Below, piece after piece: positions 53,931-63,647 of a stretch of DNA of 64,000 bases. Location: NCBI GenBank assembly GCA_963734575.1, contig CAVTHT010000016.1, forward strand, positions 224,144 through 288,143, in the 5' to 3' direction. Source of the DNA: CAIWHR01 sp963734575. GTDB taxonomy: Bacteria > Pseudomonadota > Gammaproteobacteria > Burkholderiales > Casimicrobiaceae. The notes under the pieces were generated by a model. That model saw only the letters and a list, made by a program, of their open reading frames with translations, was not told the origin of the DNA and searched no databases. Within the stretch, counting starts at the first letter, position 1; every line of letters starts with the position of its first letter. The translations under genes were made by a program, and so were the position numbers.

Positions 53931-56211
53931 ATGGTCGCGGAAGAGCGATTGCAGATCGATGCGCTGCAGTACCACGAGTTTCCGGTACCCGGGAAGATCT
54001 CGATTGCGCCGACCAAGGGCCTTGCGAACCAGCGCGACCTCGCGCTCGCCTATTCGCCGGGAGTGGCCTACGCCTGCACGGCGATCCAGCAGGACCCGAA
54101 CGCCGCTGCACGGTACACCGCCCGTGCGAACCTGGTCGCCGTGGTGACCAACGGCACCGCCGTTCTCGGACTCGGCAACATCGGCGCCATGGCCGGCAAG
54201 CCGGTCATGGAAGGCAAGGCCTGCCTCTTCAAGAAGTTCGCAGGCATCGACGTCTTCGACATCGAGATCGCTGCGACGGATCCCGACAAGGTCGTGGAGG
54301 TGGTGGCCGCGCTCGAGCCCACTTTTGGCGGCATCAATCTCGAGGACATCAAGGCGCCCGAATGCTTCTACATCGAGCGCAAGCTTCGCGAGCGGATGAA
54401 GATTCCGGTCTTCCACGACGATCAGCACGGCACGGCGATCGTGACTGCCGCGGCGGTGCTGAATGGTCTGACCGTCGTCGGCAAGGAGCTCGCGAACGTG
54501 AAGCTGGTGGCCTCCGGCGCCGGTGCCGCCGCGATTGCCTGTCTGGACCTCCTGGTGAGCCTTGGCATGGACCCGCGCAACATCCTCGTCGCGGACAGCA
54601 AGGGCATCGTCTACAAGGGTCGCGGCGACGAGACTGGCGCCGACAAGGCGCGCTACGCCCGGGACACCGGCGCGCGAACGCTGGCGGACGCCATCCCCGG
54701 CGCCGATATCTTCCTCGGCCTGTCGACCGCTGGCGTCCTCAAGCCCGAGATGGTCGCGCGAATGGCCGACAAACCGCTCATCCTGGCGATGGCCAATCCC
54801 GAGCCGGAGATCCGTCCCGAACTGGCGAAGCAGGTGCGTCCGGACGCAATCATCGGCACGGGGCGTTCCGACTACCCCAACCAGGTGAACAACTCGCTGT
54901 GCTTCCCGTTCATGTTCCGTGGCGCGCTCGACTGCGGCGCCACCACGATCAACGAGCCGATGAAACTTGCGGCGGTGCGCGCGCTGGCCGCTATCGCACA
55001 GGCCGAGCCGTCCGATCTCGTTGCGCTGGCCTACGGTGAGCCCACTCCGGCGTTCGGCCCCGACTATCTGATTCCGAGGGCCTTCGACCCGCGTCTCATC
55101 ACCAATATTCCGCCCGCCGTCGCGAAGGCCGCGATGGACAGCGGCGTGGCGACCCGTCCCATCGCCGACTTCAAGGAATATCACGACAAGCTCGTGCGTT
55201 TCGTCTACCGCTCGGGCCCGTCCATGGAGCCCGTGTTCGCCGCCGCGCGGCGCGATCCCAAGCGGGTCGCGTACGCCGAGGGCGAAGACGAGCGGGTGCT
55301 TCGCGCCGCGCAGGCGGCCGTGGACGAAGGGATCGCCCGTCCGATCCTGATCGGTCGCACCGACATCATCAATGGGCGCATCGAACGGCTGGGTCTGCGC
55401 CTGAAGCTCGGCGAGAACTGCGAGGGCGTGAACATCCTCGACGATCCGCGCTACCGGCATGCTGCCAACGAGTACTACAAGCTCGCACGGCGTAAGGGTG
55501 TTTCGTTGGCGCAGGCTCGCGAGGACATGCGCACCCGTGCCACGCTGGTCGCGGCGATCCTGGTCCACCTGGGGGACGCCGATTGCATGTTGTGCGGCAC
55601 GTTGGGCGATTATCGGGACCATCTCAGGTACATCCGCAACGTCATTGGCGCTCGCGAAGGCGTGAAGACGTTCGCGGCGCTGCAGATGCTGATCCTGCCG
55701 GACCGGCAGCTCTTCATCTGCGACACGGCGGTCAACGTGGACCCGACGGCCGAGCAGGTCGCCGAAATCACGCTGCTCGCGGCCGAGCAGGTGCAGTGCT
55801 TCGGTCTGAAGCCGAGTGTGGCGCTCGTGTCGCACTCGCAGTTCGGTTCGTCGGATGCACCTTCGGCCGTGAAGATGCGCGAGGCGCTCGACATCGTTCT
55901 GAGCAAGGCTCCGGATCTCGCGGTCGACGGCGAGATGCGCGTCGATTTCGCGCTGTCGAAGGCGCTGCGTGACAGCGAGTTCTCGGACTCGCGGCTGACC
56001 ACCGATGCCAACCTGCTGATCATGCCGAACGTCGATGCGGCGAACATCACCTACAACGCGCTGCGTACGCTGGCCGGCGGTGGCATCACCATCGGCGGCA
56101 TGCTGCTTGGCGCGGCCAGGTCGGCGCACATCATGACGCCAGTCGTCGACGGTGCGCCGCATCGTCAACATGACGGCCGTGACTGTCGCGGATACGCGCA
56201 CACTGCGGTAG
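53931..56211 (+). CDS. maeB: NADP-dependent malic enzyme with phosphotransacetylase-like domain
   Basis: MaeB decarboxylates malate to pyruvate with NADP reduction. The N-terminal catalytic half has AYSPGVAYACTAI, VVTNGTAVLGLGNIGAMAGK, IPVFHDDQHGTAIVTAAAVL and the Rossmann motif VASGAGAAAIACL. IGTGRSDYPNQVNN is the usual segment near the end of that half. The C-terminal half (about 430-759) is phosphotransacetylase-like, with RVAYAEGEDERVLRAAQAAV and GGGITIGGMLLGA; it is regulatory in this family. GGAGGAGG precedes ATG 53931. The open frame to 56300 is wrong at its end: near 56145 the frame shifts to VRRIVNMTAVTVADTRTLR with a stop at 56211, giving 759 residues. Confidence 0.91.
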
Positions 56212-56306
56212 CAGCGCCGGGGTGCCGAGCAGGGTGCGCTGATCCCCCCGGCGTGCCGTACTGTCTGCAGGTCGCCCGGACCGCGGACGCGGCCCAATGA
56301 CGCGCC

Positions 56307-57132
56307 CTAGTGCGACATGAGCACGGGAATGGTCATCGTATCGAGCATCGTTCGGGTCATGCCGCCGAGCACCATCTGGTGCAGCCGGGCATGGGCGTAC
56401 CCGCCCATCACGATGAGATCGCTCCCGAGGTCGGCGGCGCGCGAGAGGAGAAGCGACCCGGCCGCCGCCGGCTCGGGTGCGAAGACCTCGATCCGCGGCT
56501 CGATGCCATGGTCGCGCAGCCAGCCGGCCAGGCGATCGCCGATCTCGTTCTGGTCGTCCGCGGTGCCGTCCCGCGCGCCGACGAGCATGTCGACCTTTTG
56601 CGCACGCTCGAGCAGCGGCATCGCGTCCGCGACGGCCCGCGCGGCTTCCCTGCCGCCATCGGAAGCGATCAGCACGTTCTGACCGAACGTCTTGGCTGCG
56701 CCGATGTAGGGGACGACGAGGACGGGCCGGCCGCTCGCGAGGAGCACCGTCACCACGAGATCGTCCAATTGCGTGCCGGCGGCGCGCCGATCTTCCTGTC
56801 CCGCCACCAAAAGGTCCGCGCACCTCGCATGAGCGACGGCGGCCTTGAGCGGATCGCCACGCGGTGCACGCCATTCGATGGCACCCAGTTTGCCTGCTGC
56901 AGCGGCCGCACGGAACGCCTGCTCCGCGGCGTCCTGTGCTTCGCGCCTGTCGTGGAACTGCTGCTTCGCCATGTCGCCCGGCAGCGCGACATCGAATGCC
57001 GTCAGTTGCGGCATCAGATAGAGACCCACGAGGCGCGCACCGGCGTCGCGCGCAATGCGAACTGCGGCGGCGACGCGAGCTCGCAGCATGCTGGCTTTCG
57101 TCGACGTGAACGAGCACGGTCTTGAATGACAT
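56307..57132 (-). CDS. Universal stress protein with two UspA domains (one frame shift)
   Basis: The start is ATG 57132 (MSFKTVLVHVDES), then the frame changes near 57090 to MLRARVAAAVRIARDAGARL. The first UspA domain has LVGLYLMPQLTAFDV and GRPVLVVPY; the second starts NVLIASDGGREAARAVADAM and ends with LIVMGGYAHARLHQMVLGGM followed by TRTML and IPVLMSH. The GGxxHxRxxxxVLGG-x9-TIPVL pattern fits ATP-binding UspA proteins. Only the second domain keeps the full phosphate-binding motif. Cytosolic stress roles are expected. The total length of 3n+1 fits one inserted base. AGAGGGG precedes the start. Confidence 0.83.
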
Positions 57133-57363
57133 CCGGTACCCCTCTGATCCTTTGGAAAGGCGGGTGGCGTCGTGCCCTCGCCCGGGTGTTGCGCGCACGC
57201 GCTACGGAGACAGATCGCTCACACCCGTCAACGGACCGACCCGAGTCACGCTACCCGGCCTGGCGTCGGGTGCCTTGACACGCGTCAACAACCGGATGCG
57301 GGCCGGCATACGGCCGCACGCCGACGAGCGTCTCTGGGATCGCGTTCCGGTCGGATCGAAAGG

Positions 57364-57633
57364 CTAGGGCGTGCCCTTCTTGCCGGCGCCCGCACTGCTC
57401 TTCTTCGTCGCGTCCTGCCTTCCAAGTTCTTCCTTGGTCGGCTTGACCTTCTTCACTTTCTCCGTCTTGACCTTCTCTTTCTTCACTCTCTCCTTCTTGA
57501 CCTTTTCCTTCTTCACGGCCGGCCCGGCCGCTGCCAGCTTCGCCAGTTTCTTTTCCTGCTTGGCTGCGACATCGAGCAGCTTCCTGGTCTTCTGGTGCTG
57601 CCGTCTGGCTTTCAGCATCGACGCGTGACTCAT
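57364..57633 (-). CDS. Small lysine-rich basic protein (histone-H1-like tail)
   Basis: The 89-residue protein starts MSHASMLKARRQHQKTRKLL and has a strongly repetitive Lys/Glu/Val stretch (KKEKVKKERVKKEKVK and repeats of it) at about residues 41-64. It ends with GAGKKGTP. About a third of residues are Lys or Arg. GGAGG precedes the ATG at 57633. The composition resembles histone-H1-like and nucleic-acid-binding basic proteins of betaproteobacteria, but no domain is recognised. It lies between the stress protein and the dodecin genes on the same strand. Confidence 0.68.
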   Translation of the reverse strand: MSHASMLKARRQHQKTRKLLDVAAKQEKKLAKLAAAGPAVKKEKVKKERVKKEKVKTEKVKKVKPTKEELGRQDATKKSSAGAGKKGTP

Positions 57634-57767
57634 CGTGACCTCCGAGGGATGAAAGATCGAGTTCGACTTCAGTGTGATCCGCTTTCGCGTTCCTGGCTAA
57701 CCGACCGCATCAAGCCGCGGAGATGACTCATGTGCACCGGTAGCACCCCCGGTTGCCTGCGCCTCTT

Positions 57768-57799
57768 CATGGGCGACCGTCCTGCGGCGGTCGCCCATG
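57768..57799 (-). terminator. Hairpin downstream of the dodecin gene
   Basis: CATGGGCGACCG pairs perfectly with CGGTCGCCCATG across an 8-base loop, 17 bases beyond the dodecin stop. The perfect 12-base stem makes it a convincing terminator although it lacks a T run. Confidence 0.65.
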
Positions 57800-57816
57800 C
57801 ACCTGCTCTGGCGCGG

Positions 57817-58041
57817 CTAAGCGTCGTACTTGAAGGACAGCGAAACCCGTGCGCGGTAGGCAACGACCTTGCCACCCTCGATTTTCATGTCGAGCTTGCT
57901 GATCTCGGCGACACGCAGATCGCGCAGCGACTTCGCTGCCGTCTCGACGGCGCGCGTTGCTGCATCCTCCCACGAAACGGTGCTCGTTCCGATGATGTCG
58001 GTCACCCGGTACACGCCGGCTTCGGTGTTCTTCTTGGCCAT
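57817..58041 (-). CDS. Dodecin family protein
   Basis: The 74-residue product has the dodecin pattern: VYRVTDIIGTSTVSWEDAAT, then RAVETAAKSLRDLRVAEISK, LDMKIEGGKVVAYRARVSLS and the end FKYDA. The W of VSWEDA is the flavin-stacking Trp. Dodecins form hollow dodecamers that bind riboflavin or FMN in the cytosol, buffering flavin. ATG 58041 is chosen by family length and GAGGAAAC upstream; the open frame continues upstream without resemblance. The gene ends at a strong hairpin. Confidence 0.9.
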   Translation of the reverse strand: MAKKNTEAGVYRVTDIIGTSTVSWEDAATRAVETAAKSLRDLRVAEISKLDMKIEGGKVVAYRARVSLSFKYDA

Positions 58042-58186
58042 GTGTTTCCTCGCTGTTGGATAGGAGGTGAGTGCAGGACCGATTCCTGCGCCTCCCGAAT
58101 CGATCATAGGCGTGTTTTCGCGAAGGTTGAAGATCGGGATCGACCACCCGCGCGCGACGTGCGCTGTACGCGCGGCAACCGTGCTG

Positions 58187-59200
58187 TCACCTCGCTGCGA
58201 GCTGCTCCTTGAAGAATGCGACCACCGAGCGGTTGAGATCGCGATGGAAGGCGTCGCGGTCGAAGCCCTTCGCATCCTTGCAGATCATGGGAAAGAGCCA
58301 CGACGGGCACGGCGCCAGGAAGGAGAAATGCGCCGCACCCGGCACCGCGTGATACTCCGGCGGCGTCGGCAGCAGCCGGCGCACCACGGCTCCGTTCGTT
58401 TCGTACGGCACGTTGCGGTCATCCATCCCGTTCCAGAGCTGCACGGCGGCACTCACTTGCGTCAGCCCATTGGGTTCGAAGGCGAATCCATAGCCCGGTG
58501 CGATGACCACTGCAGCTTTTATTCGAGGATCATGGACCCATTCGGTTGCCGGGATCGATGTCGCGGGCAGCTGTTTCCATAACGTGCAGGCGAATTCAGA
58601 CTGCGCCCGGCAGTGCGTCGCCATTTGCGCCAGGTCGGGAACCCCGCCGATGGATACGAGTGCAGTGAATCCGCCGGCCGAGAAGCCGAACATGCCGACG
58701 CGAGAGGCGTCGATCTGCTGATGCGACGGCCAGTCGTTCACCAAGTAGTCGAGCACCGCGTGGATGTGGCGCGGACGATCGACGAGCCAGCGTGGCGTTC
58801 CGACATAGCTGTCGTCCCGCGCGTTGTCGCCCGTGTGCGTGACCGCGGCGACCACGAATCCTTCGGAAGCAAGCGCAAGCGCAGTGTCGGAATGGCTCGA
58901 GTACATGCCGCCATTGCCGTGGGACATGAGGATCAGCGGCAGGTGACCACCGAGGACGGTTCCGTCCTTCGCCACCGTCTGCACCGCGAGTCCAACGAGG
59001 CCGCGTGAGGGTGTGGAGCTGGTTGGATACCAGATCGCGACTTGCAGCGGCTTGTCCTGCGGATCGCGCACCGCCACGGTCGCGAAGCCGACTGGACGCG
59101 CGGGCTCTGCGGCGTTGAGATAAAGGGCGGCGATCGCCGCGATCAGCAAGACGACCGCTACGACGGCAAGTCCTGCAATGACCTTCAGTGCGAGTCGCAT
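58187..59200 (-). CDS. Alpha/beta hydrolase (dienelactone hydrolase/PAF-acetylhydrolase-like)
   Basis: The 337-residue protein has an N-terminal hydrophobic segment that is a signal peptide or anchor (KVIAGLAVVAVVLLIAAIAA). VAIWYPTSSTPS and LPLILMSHGNGGMYSSHSD, with the oxyanion HGNG, follow. The nucleophile elbow is VGMFGFSAGGFTA. A later VPGAAHFSFLAPC carries the probable catalytic His; an Asp in WNGMDDRNVP fits the acid. It resembles secreted or anchored esterases related to platelet-activating-factor acetylhydrolase. The substrate is unknown. ATG 59200 is used; upstream codons in frame are Arg-rich and not convincing. It is convergent with nothing and follows the LysR gene on the same strand. 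Confidence 0.83.
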   Translation of the reverse strand: MRLALKVIAGLAVVAVVLLIAAIAALYLNAAEPARPVGFATVAVRDPQDKPLQVAIWYPTSSTPSRGLVGLAVQTVAKDGTVLGGHLPLILMSHGNGGMYSSHSDTALALASEGFVVAAVTHTGDNARDDSYVGTPRWLVDRPRHIHAVLDYLVNDWPSHQQIDASRVGMFGFSAGGFTALVSIGGVPDLAQMATHCRAQSEFACTLWKQLPATSIPATEWVHDPRIKAAVVIAPGYGFAFEPNGLTQVSAAVQLWNGMDDRNVPYETNGAVVRRLLPTPPEYHAVPGAAHFSFLAPCPSWLFPMICKDAKGFDRDAFHRDLNRSVVAFFKEQLAAR

Positions 59201-59291
59201 GCGCCGTCTGCTGACGTTGTCGGGATGAGTTACGACCGTGTGATCGCCGGGAGCAAGGGTGCCAGCGTTCGCGACAGAAGAAAAGCCGCAC

Positions 59292-60224
59292 TCAAACCTT
59301 GGCGGCCCCGCGGCGTGTCGGCGGATCGACGAGTGGCTGGGCGCAGGCATCTCGAACGCACCCGCGAAGCCAGCGATGCGCCGGATCGCCATCCAGGCGC
59401 GGATGCCAGAGCAGCGAAACCGTGATCTGCGGGATGGGCAGCGGAAGCGCGAAGCTATGCATTCCGGCGCGCAAATCGCCGGTGTGCCGTTCGGGAACGC
59501 TGGCGACCAGATCGGTGGCGCGCGCCAAGGCCAGCGCTGCCGAGAAACCGCCGACGGTGGTGACGATGGCCCGCTCCATCCCCAACGCTGCCAAGGCATC
59601 GTCGATGGGCCCCTTGTCGATGCCTCGCCGCGAGACGAGGATGTGCCTCGCGGCGGCATAGCGGGCGGAAGTGATCTCGCCCCTGCTCAACGGGTGCCCC
59701 TTGCGCACGACGCCAACGAAGCGGTCCCGAAACAACGCCTGCGCGCGGACTTCCGGACCGGTCGACTTGCCCACCACCCCCGTTTCCAGATCGACGGTGC
59801 CATCGCGCAACGGCGCACTGTCCTTGTCGAGCTTGGGCAGGAAACGCAGTCGAACGCCGGGAGCCTCCTGGGAGACACGAGCCAGGAGCGCAGCGCCGAA
59901 GTTTTCCACGAAGCCTTCGCTGGTCCGCACTGTGAAGGTCCGATCGAGGTGTCCGAGGTCGAGCTTGTGGGCGGGGCGAAGTGCGGCTTCTGCGTCATGT
60001 ACGAGTCGACTGACGCGCTCGCGGAGCTCGAGCGCCCGGGGCGAGGGGACCAGGCCGCGCCCGGCTCGCACCAGCAGCGGATCGCCCGTCGCCTCACGCA
60101 GTCGCGCCAGCGCCCGGCTCATCGCCGACGGGCTGAGCCGCAGTCGACGGGCCGCGCGTGCGACGCTGCCTTCCGCGAGCAACACGTCGAGGGTGAAAAG
60201 CAGATTGAGATCGGGTCGGGCCAT
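59292..60224 (-). CDS. LysR-family transcriptional regulator
   Basis: The protein of about 310 residues has the N-terminal winged helix-turn-helix: DLNLLFTLDVLLAEGSVARA, ARRLRLSPSAMSRALARLRE and GDPLLVRAGRGLVPSPRA. The C-terminal substrate-binding domain has FTVRTSEGFVENFGAALLAR and GHPLSRGEITSARYA. It presumably controls the divergent MFS gene, whose start is 134 bases away, in answer to an unknown ligand. Three in-frame ATGs exist (60278, 60251, 60224). The third is chosen since MARPDLNLLF is the usual family start. A dyad TGCA-N9-TGCA at 60261-60277 lies in the divergent region. Confidence 0.87.
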   Translation of the reverse strand: MARPDLNLLFTLDVLLAEGSVARAARRLRLSPSAMSRALARLREATGDPLLVRAGRGLVPSPRALELRERVSRLVHDAEAALRPAHKLDLGHLDRTFTVRTSEGFVENFGAALLARVSQEAPGVRLRFLPKLDKDSAPLRDGTVDLETGVVGKSTGPEVRAQALFRDRFVGVVRKGHPLSRGEITSARYAAARHILVSRRGIDKGPIDDALAALGMERAIVTTVGGFSAALALARATDLVASVPERHTGDLRAGMHSFALPLPIPQITVSLLWHPRLDGDPAHRWLRGCVRDACAQPLVDPPTRRGAAKV

Positions 60225-60358
60225 TCGTCGTTCCAGGCGTAGTCCTGACATGGCGTCACATGCATGAATGAAGTGCAAATGATGCGCCTTCCGCTATAGC
60301 ACAGAACCGCCTATCTTCGAGACGGCTCCATCCCGGAGTCGAGACAGAAGGGGTTCCT

Positions 60359-61805
60359 GTGAGCGCTTCGGCGAACGACGCGGCAGTGGTTGGAAGTGCG
60401 GAGGGGACGCGGTCCGTCGGGTGGGTGCTGGCCAGCCTCGCGCTGTGCATGTTGCTGCCTTCCCTCGGCACCAGCATCGCCAATGTCGCGTTGCCGACAT
60501 TGGCCGAGGCGCTGGGCGCCTCGTTTCAGCAAGTCCAGTGGGTCGTGCTTGCCTACCTGCTGGCCACCACGACGCTGATCGTCAGCGTTGGACGCCTCGG
60601 TGACGTCACCGGCCGCCGGCGCTTGCTGATGGCTGGCATCTTCCTGTTCACTGCGGCATCCGCCGTGTGTGGCGTCGCGTCAGGGCTCGCGCTGCTGATT
60701 GCCGGCCGGGCAGCCCAGGGCCTCGGTGCTGCCGTCATGATGGCTCTCACGATGGCGTTTGCTGGCGAGGCCGTTCCGAAGTCGAGGATCGGCAGCGCCA
60801 TGGGACTGCTCGGGACCATGTCGGCAGTGGGCACCGCGCTCGGTCCCTCGCTCGGCGGCGTTCTGATCGCCGGCTTTGGCTGGCAGGCGATCTTCTTCGT
60901 GAACGTACCGCTGGGCGTCGTGGCTCTCGTGCTCGCGCAGCGCTACTTGCCCGCGGACCGCCGTGCGTCGAGGGTGGATCGGGCGGGCTTCGACAACATG
61001 GGAACGCTGCTGCTGGCGCTGACCCTTGCGGCTTACGCGCTTGCGATGACGATCGGGCGAGGCAGGTTCGGGCTAAACAACGTCGCACTGCTCGCGGCCG
61101 ACGGCATTCGGCGTCGGGCTCTTCGTGTTGGCGGAAGCGAGGGCAGCGTCACCGTTGATCCGACTGACGCGGTTTCGCGATCCGGTGCTGAGTGCGAGCC
61201 TGGTCATGAGTGCACTCGTCTCGACGGTAATGATGGCGACGCTGGTGGTCGGTCCGTTCTATCTCGCGCGTGCGCTTGGCCTCGGCGCGGCGCTGGTCGG
61301 GATCGTCATGTCGGTGGGACCGGTGATCGCCGCGCTCACCGGTGTGCCTGCCGGGCGCGCGGTGGACCGCTTCGGCGCCCAACGCATGACCGTGAGCGGG
61401 CTCGCTGGAATGGTGGCCGGGTGCGCGGCACTCGCCATGGCGCCGGCCACGCTCGGCGTCGCGGGGTACGTGGTCCCCATGGGCATCATCACCGCCAGCT
61501 ATGCGCTGTTTCAGGCGGCCAACAACACGGCCGTCATGACGAATGTCTCTCCGGACCAGCGGGGTGTCGTTTCCGGACTGCTCAACCTGTCCAGGAATCT
61601 CGGCCTCATCACGGGTGCATCCGCCATGGGCGCGGTGTTCGCATTCGCATCGCGGGCGAGCGACCTCACGACCGCACACGCCGAGGCCGTCGCCACCGGC
61701 ATGCGGATCACGTTCGGTTTCGCGGCGGCGTTGCTCGTCGTGGCGCTCGTCATCGCACTCGCAAGCCTGGCGCGCTCGCGGCCCGCCAGCCGATCCGAAT
61801 CGTGA
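60359..61805 (+). CDS. MFS transporter of the DHA2/EmrB type (one frame shift)
   Basis: The start is GTG 60359 with AAGGGG upstream. The first frame gives SLGTSIANVALPTLAEALGA and QWVVLAYLLATTTLIVSVGR, then LGDVTGRRRLLMAG (the MFS motif A), and GTALGPSLGGVLIAGFGWQA (motif C). Near 61105 the frame changes to GVFVLAEARAASPLIRLTRF and continues with six further hydrophobic segments. The product is about 481 residues with about 14 segments, fitting DHA2 drug:H+ antiporters such as EmrB. The length of 3n+1 fits one inserted base. It is probably a drug or small-molecule exporter under the divergent LysR regulator. Confidence 0.85.
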
Positions 61806-61848
61806 GCGCGGACCGTGATGGTGGATGGGCCCATCCGAATGTCGGATC

Positions 61849-63078
61849 TCAGTGATCCGGCAACGGTATCCGCAGGATCAGCGGCCGCCCCATCGTCTCG
61901 GGATGGTCGATCGTGCCCTTCGCGTTGAATCGCGAAACATGCGTGCGGGCGAGGACGTAGAGGCCGTCCGGAGCAATCGCAGCCGTGGTGGGCTCGTCGA
62001 ACGCGCTCTGGTGATGCGATTGCAGCGTTCGCACCGCGGTGATCGATCGGCCATCGGCAGCGAGCGTCAGGCGCACGATACGGGCCGAAGTCGTGACGTT
62101 TTGGATGCCGATCAACGCACCCTCGTGCCAGTAAAGCCCATCGATGGCTGCAGCATTCTCTCGGGGCGGCAGCGTCAGCGGGGTGACCTCGCCGCTCGAA
62201 AGATCGATCCGCAGCGGCCGGCGGGACGCGGCCACGTACGCGACGTCGCCCTGCGGCGCAATCGCAATGCCGTTCGCTCCCCGCGCTCCATCGGGAGGAA
62301 CGATGGTGCGCACGTGGCCCGCCGAGGGATCGATCGCATACACCGCGCCGGCGGCCGAATCGGTGACGAGCAGGGTGCCATCCGGCGCGACGGCCACGTC
62401 GTTCAGCTGACGCGCGTCCGTAACGGCGACCGAGCGCATCAGCTTCCCGCTCTCCAGATCGTATGCCTTGATCGCATTGCGCACCGCGACGCCTTCGCCC
62501 GCGGTCAGCGCGCCTGTCGACACCGCATACAGGGTCCGGCGGTGGGCGTCGATCGCGATCCCCAGGACGGCGTCGACATCGTCCTCCGGACGCGAGAAGC
62601 GCGTGAGGTCCCCCGTCGGATTGACGCGGAAGATAGCCCGGCGAGCGATGCTGCCGACGTAAAACCGCCTGGTCTTCGCGTCATAGGCGATTCCCTCCGG
62701 AATCAGCGTGCGGTCGCGCAACTCGAACTTCACTTCCCCATTGACGTTGCGAGGCAGGCGCCTGTCGAAGCGCGCACGCATGACCGCAAAGCGAGGATCA
62801 TCGCCAAGCGTCGGAAACAGGGCGGTCGTGGGCAGCAGGCCATCCCCGTGCTTCAACGCTTGTTCCAGGGCGTCGAAGGCGCCGTCGCGGTCACCGGCTC
62901 GCGCGCGGAACACTGCAAGAAAATACGCGAGCACGGCGTCGTCGGGTTGCGCCGCGACTGCGCGCTCCAATGCTGTGACCGGCGTCTCGCCGCTGGATTG
63001 TGCGATGGCTTCGGCGCAAGCGACGACGAGGCACAGAAGCCATCCGAGGATTACGCGGTGAGGCGGATGTCGACGCAT
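61849..63078 (-). CDS. Secreted SMP-30/NHL-like beta-propeller protein
   Basis: The 409-residue protein has a signal peptide (VILGWLLCLVVACAEAIAQ). A short TPR-like N-terminal region follows, with AYFLAVFRARAGDRDGAFDA and LEQALKH. A six-bladed propeller-like domain has LIPEGIAYDAKTRRFYVGSI, VLGIAIDAHRRTLYAVSTG, RQLNDVAVAPDGTLLVTDSA, GANGIAIAPQGDVAYVAAS and AAIDGLYWHEGALIGIQN. It resembles gluconolactonase/SMP-30 and related periplasmic proteins, and may bind a metal and a small ligand. The convergent MFS gene ends 43 bases away. The start is directly supported only by the signal peptide. Confidence 0.8.
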   Translation of the reverse strand: MRRHPPHRVILGWLLCLVVACAEAIAQSSGETPVTALERAVAAQPDDAVLAYFLAVFRARAGDRDGAFDALEQALKHGDGLLPTTALFPTLGDDPRFAVMRARFDRRLPRNVNGEVKFELRDRTLIPEGIAYDAKTRRFYVGSIARRAIFRVNPTGDLTRFSRPEDDVDAVLGIAIDAHRRTLYAVSTGALTAGEGVAVRNAIKAYDLESGKLMRSVAVTDARQLNDVAVAPDGTLLVTDSAAGAVYAIDPSAGHVRTIVPPDGARGANGIAIAPQGDVAYVAASRRPLRIDLSSGEVTPLTLPPRENAAAIDGLYWHEGALIGIQNVTTSARIVRLTLAADGRSITAVRTLQSHHQSAFDEPTTAAIAPDGLYVLARTHVSRFNAKGTIDHPETMGRPLILRIPLPDH

Positions 63079-63210
63079 GGCGGTGTGGGAGAAGTTGGCG
63101 TCGCCGATTCGACGGGAGGAGCGCTGACCACCATGCCGGGCAGCGACCTCGTGGTGACCAGGCTAAGACTCAAGTCGCTGCGTGACGCGGTAGGGCGCGA
63201 ATCCCGGAGC

Positions 63211-63627
63211 CTATTTCACTCGCCTCGGCTTCGCCTTTGCCCCAGAGGTATTGAGGGCGACCGCGGCGCCGATGAGCGCCTTGAACGCGGCCGCGTCGAC
63301 TTCCTCTCCCTCATGGATGTCGATCGCGCGCCGTACGTTTCCTTCGAGGCTAGCGTTGAAGAGCTTGGCCGGGTCTTGCAACGATGCCCCCTTGGCGAAG
63401 GTCAGCTTCACGATCGATTTGTAAGACTCGCCGGTGCAGATGATTCCGTCGTGCGACCAGACAGGCGTGCCCATCCACTTCCATTCCTCCACGACTTCCG
63501 GGTCGGCCTCTTTGATGAGTTTGCGCATCCTGCTCAAGGTCTTCCCGCGCCAGTCCGCCAGCTCGGCGATCTTCTTGTCGATGAGCTCAGTTGCCGACGC
63601 GTCGGCGGCGGGGCTCGACCTGTTCAT
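63211..63627 (-). CDS. DUF1801 domain protein (YdhG-like)
   Basis: The 138-residue protein has the DUF1801 pattern: ELIDKKIAELADWRGKTLSR, MRKLIKEADPEVVEEWKWMG, TPVWSHDGIICTGESYKSIV, KLTFAKGASLQDPAKLFNAS and VRRAIDIHEGEEVD, ending with a Lys/Arg tail. The family is small, soluble and of unknown function, likely a phosphate- or nucleotide-binding fold. GGAGGAGAC precedes the ATG. The upstream cysteine-hydrolase gene ends 20 bases away, so the two form an operon. Confidence 0.85.
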   Translation of the reverse strand: MNRSSPAADASATELIDKKIAELADWRGKTLSRMRKLIKEADPEVVEEWKWMGTPVWSHDGIICTGESYKSIVKLTFAKGASLQDPAKLFNASLEGNVRRAIDIHEGEEVDAAAFKALIGAAVALNTSGAKAKPRRVK

Positions 63628-63647
63628 GTCTCCTCCGGCGATTCAAG

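Noticed and set aside
53814..56297. An 827-codon minus-strand frame opposite maeB
   Set aside because: maeB has clear catalytic and Rossmann motifs on the plus strand. The antisense product is His/Arg/Gly-rich without domains.
61823..61836. GGATGGGCCCATCC palindrome between the MFS and SMP-30-like genes as terminator
   Set aside because: It has no loop, so it cannot form a stable RNA hairpin of useful size.
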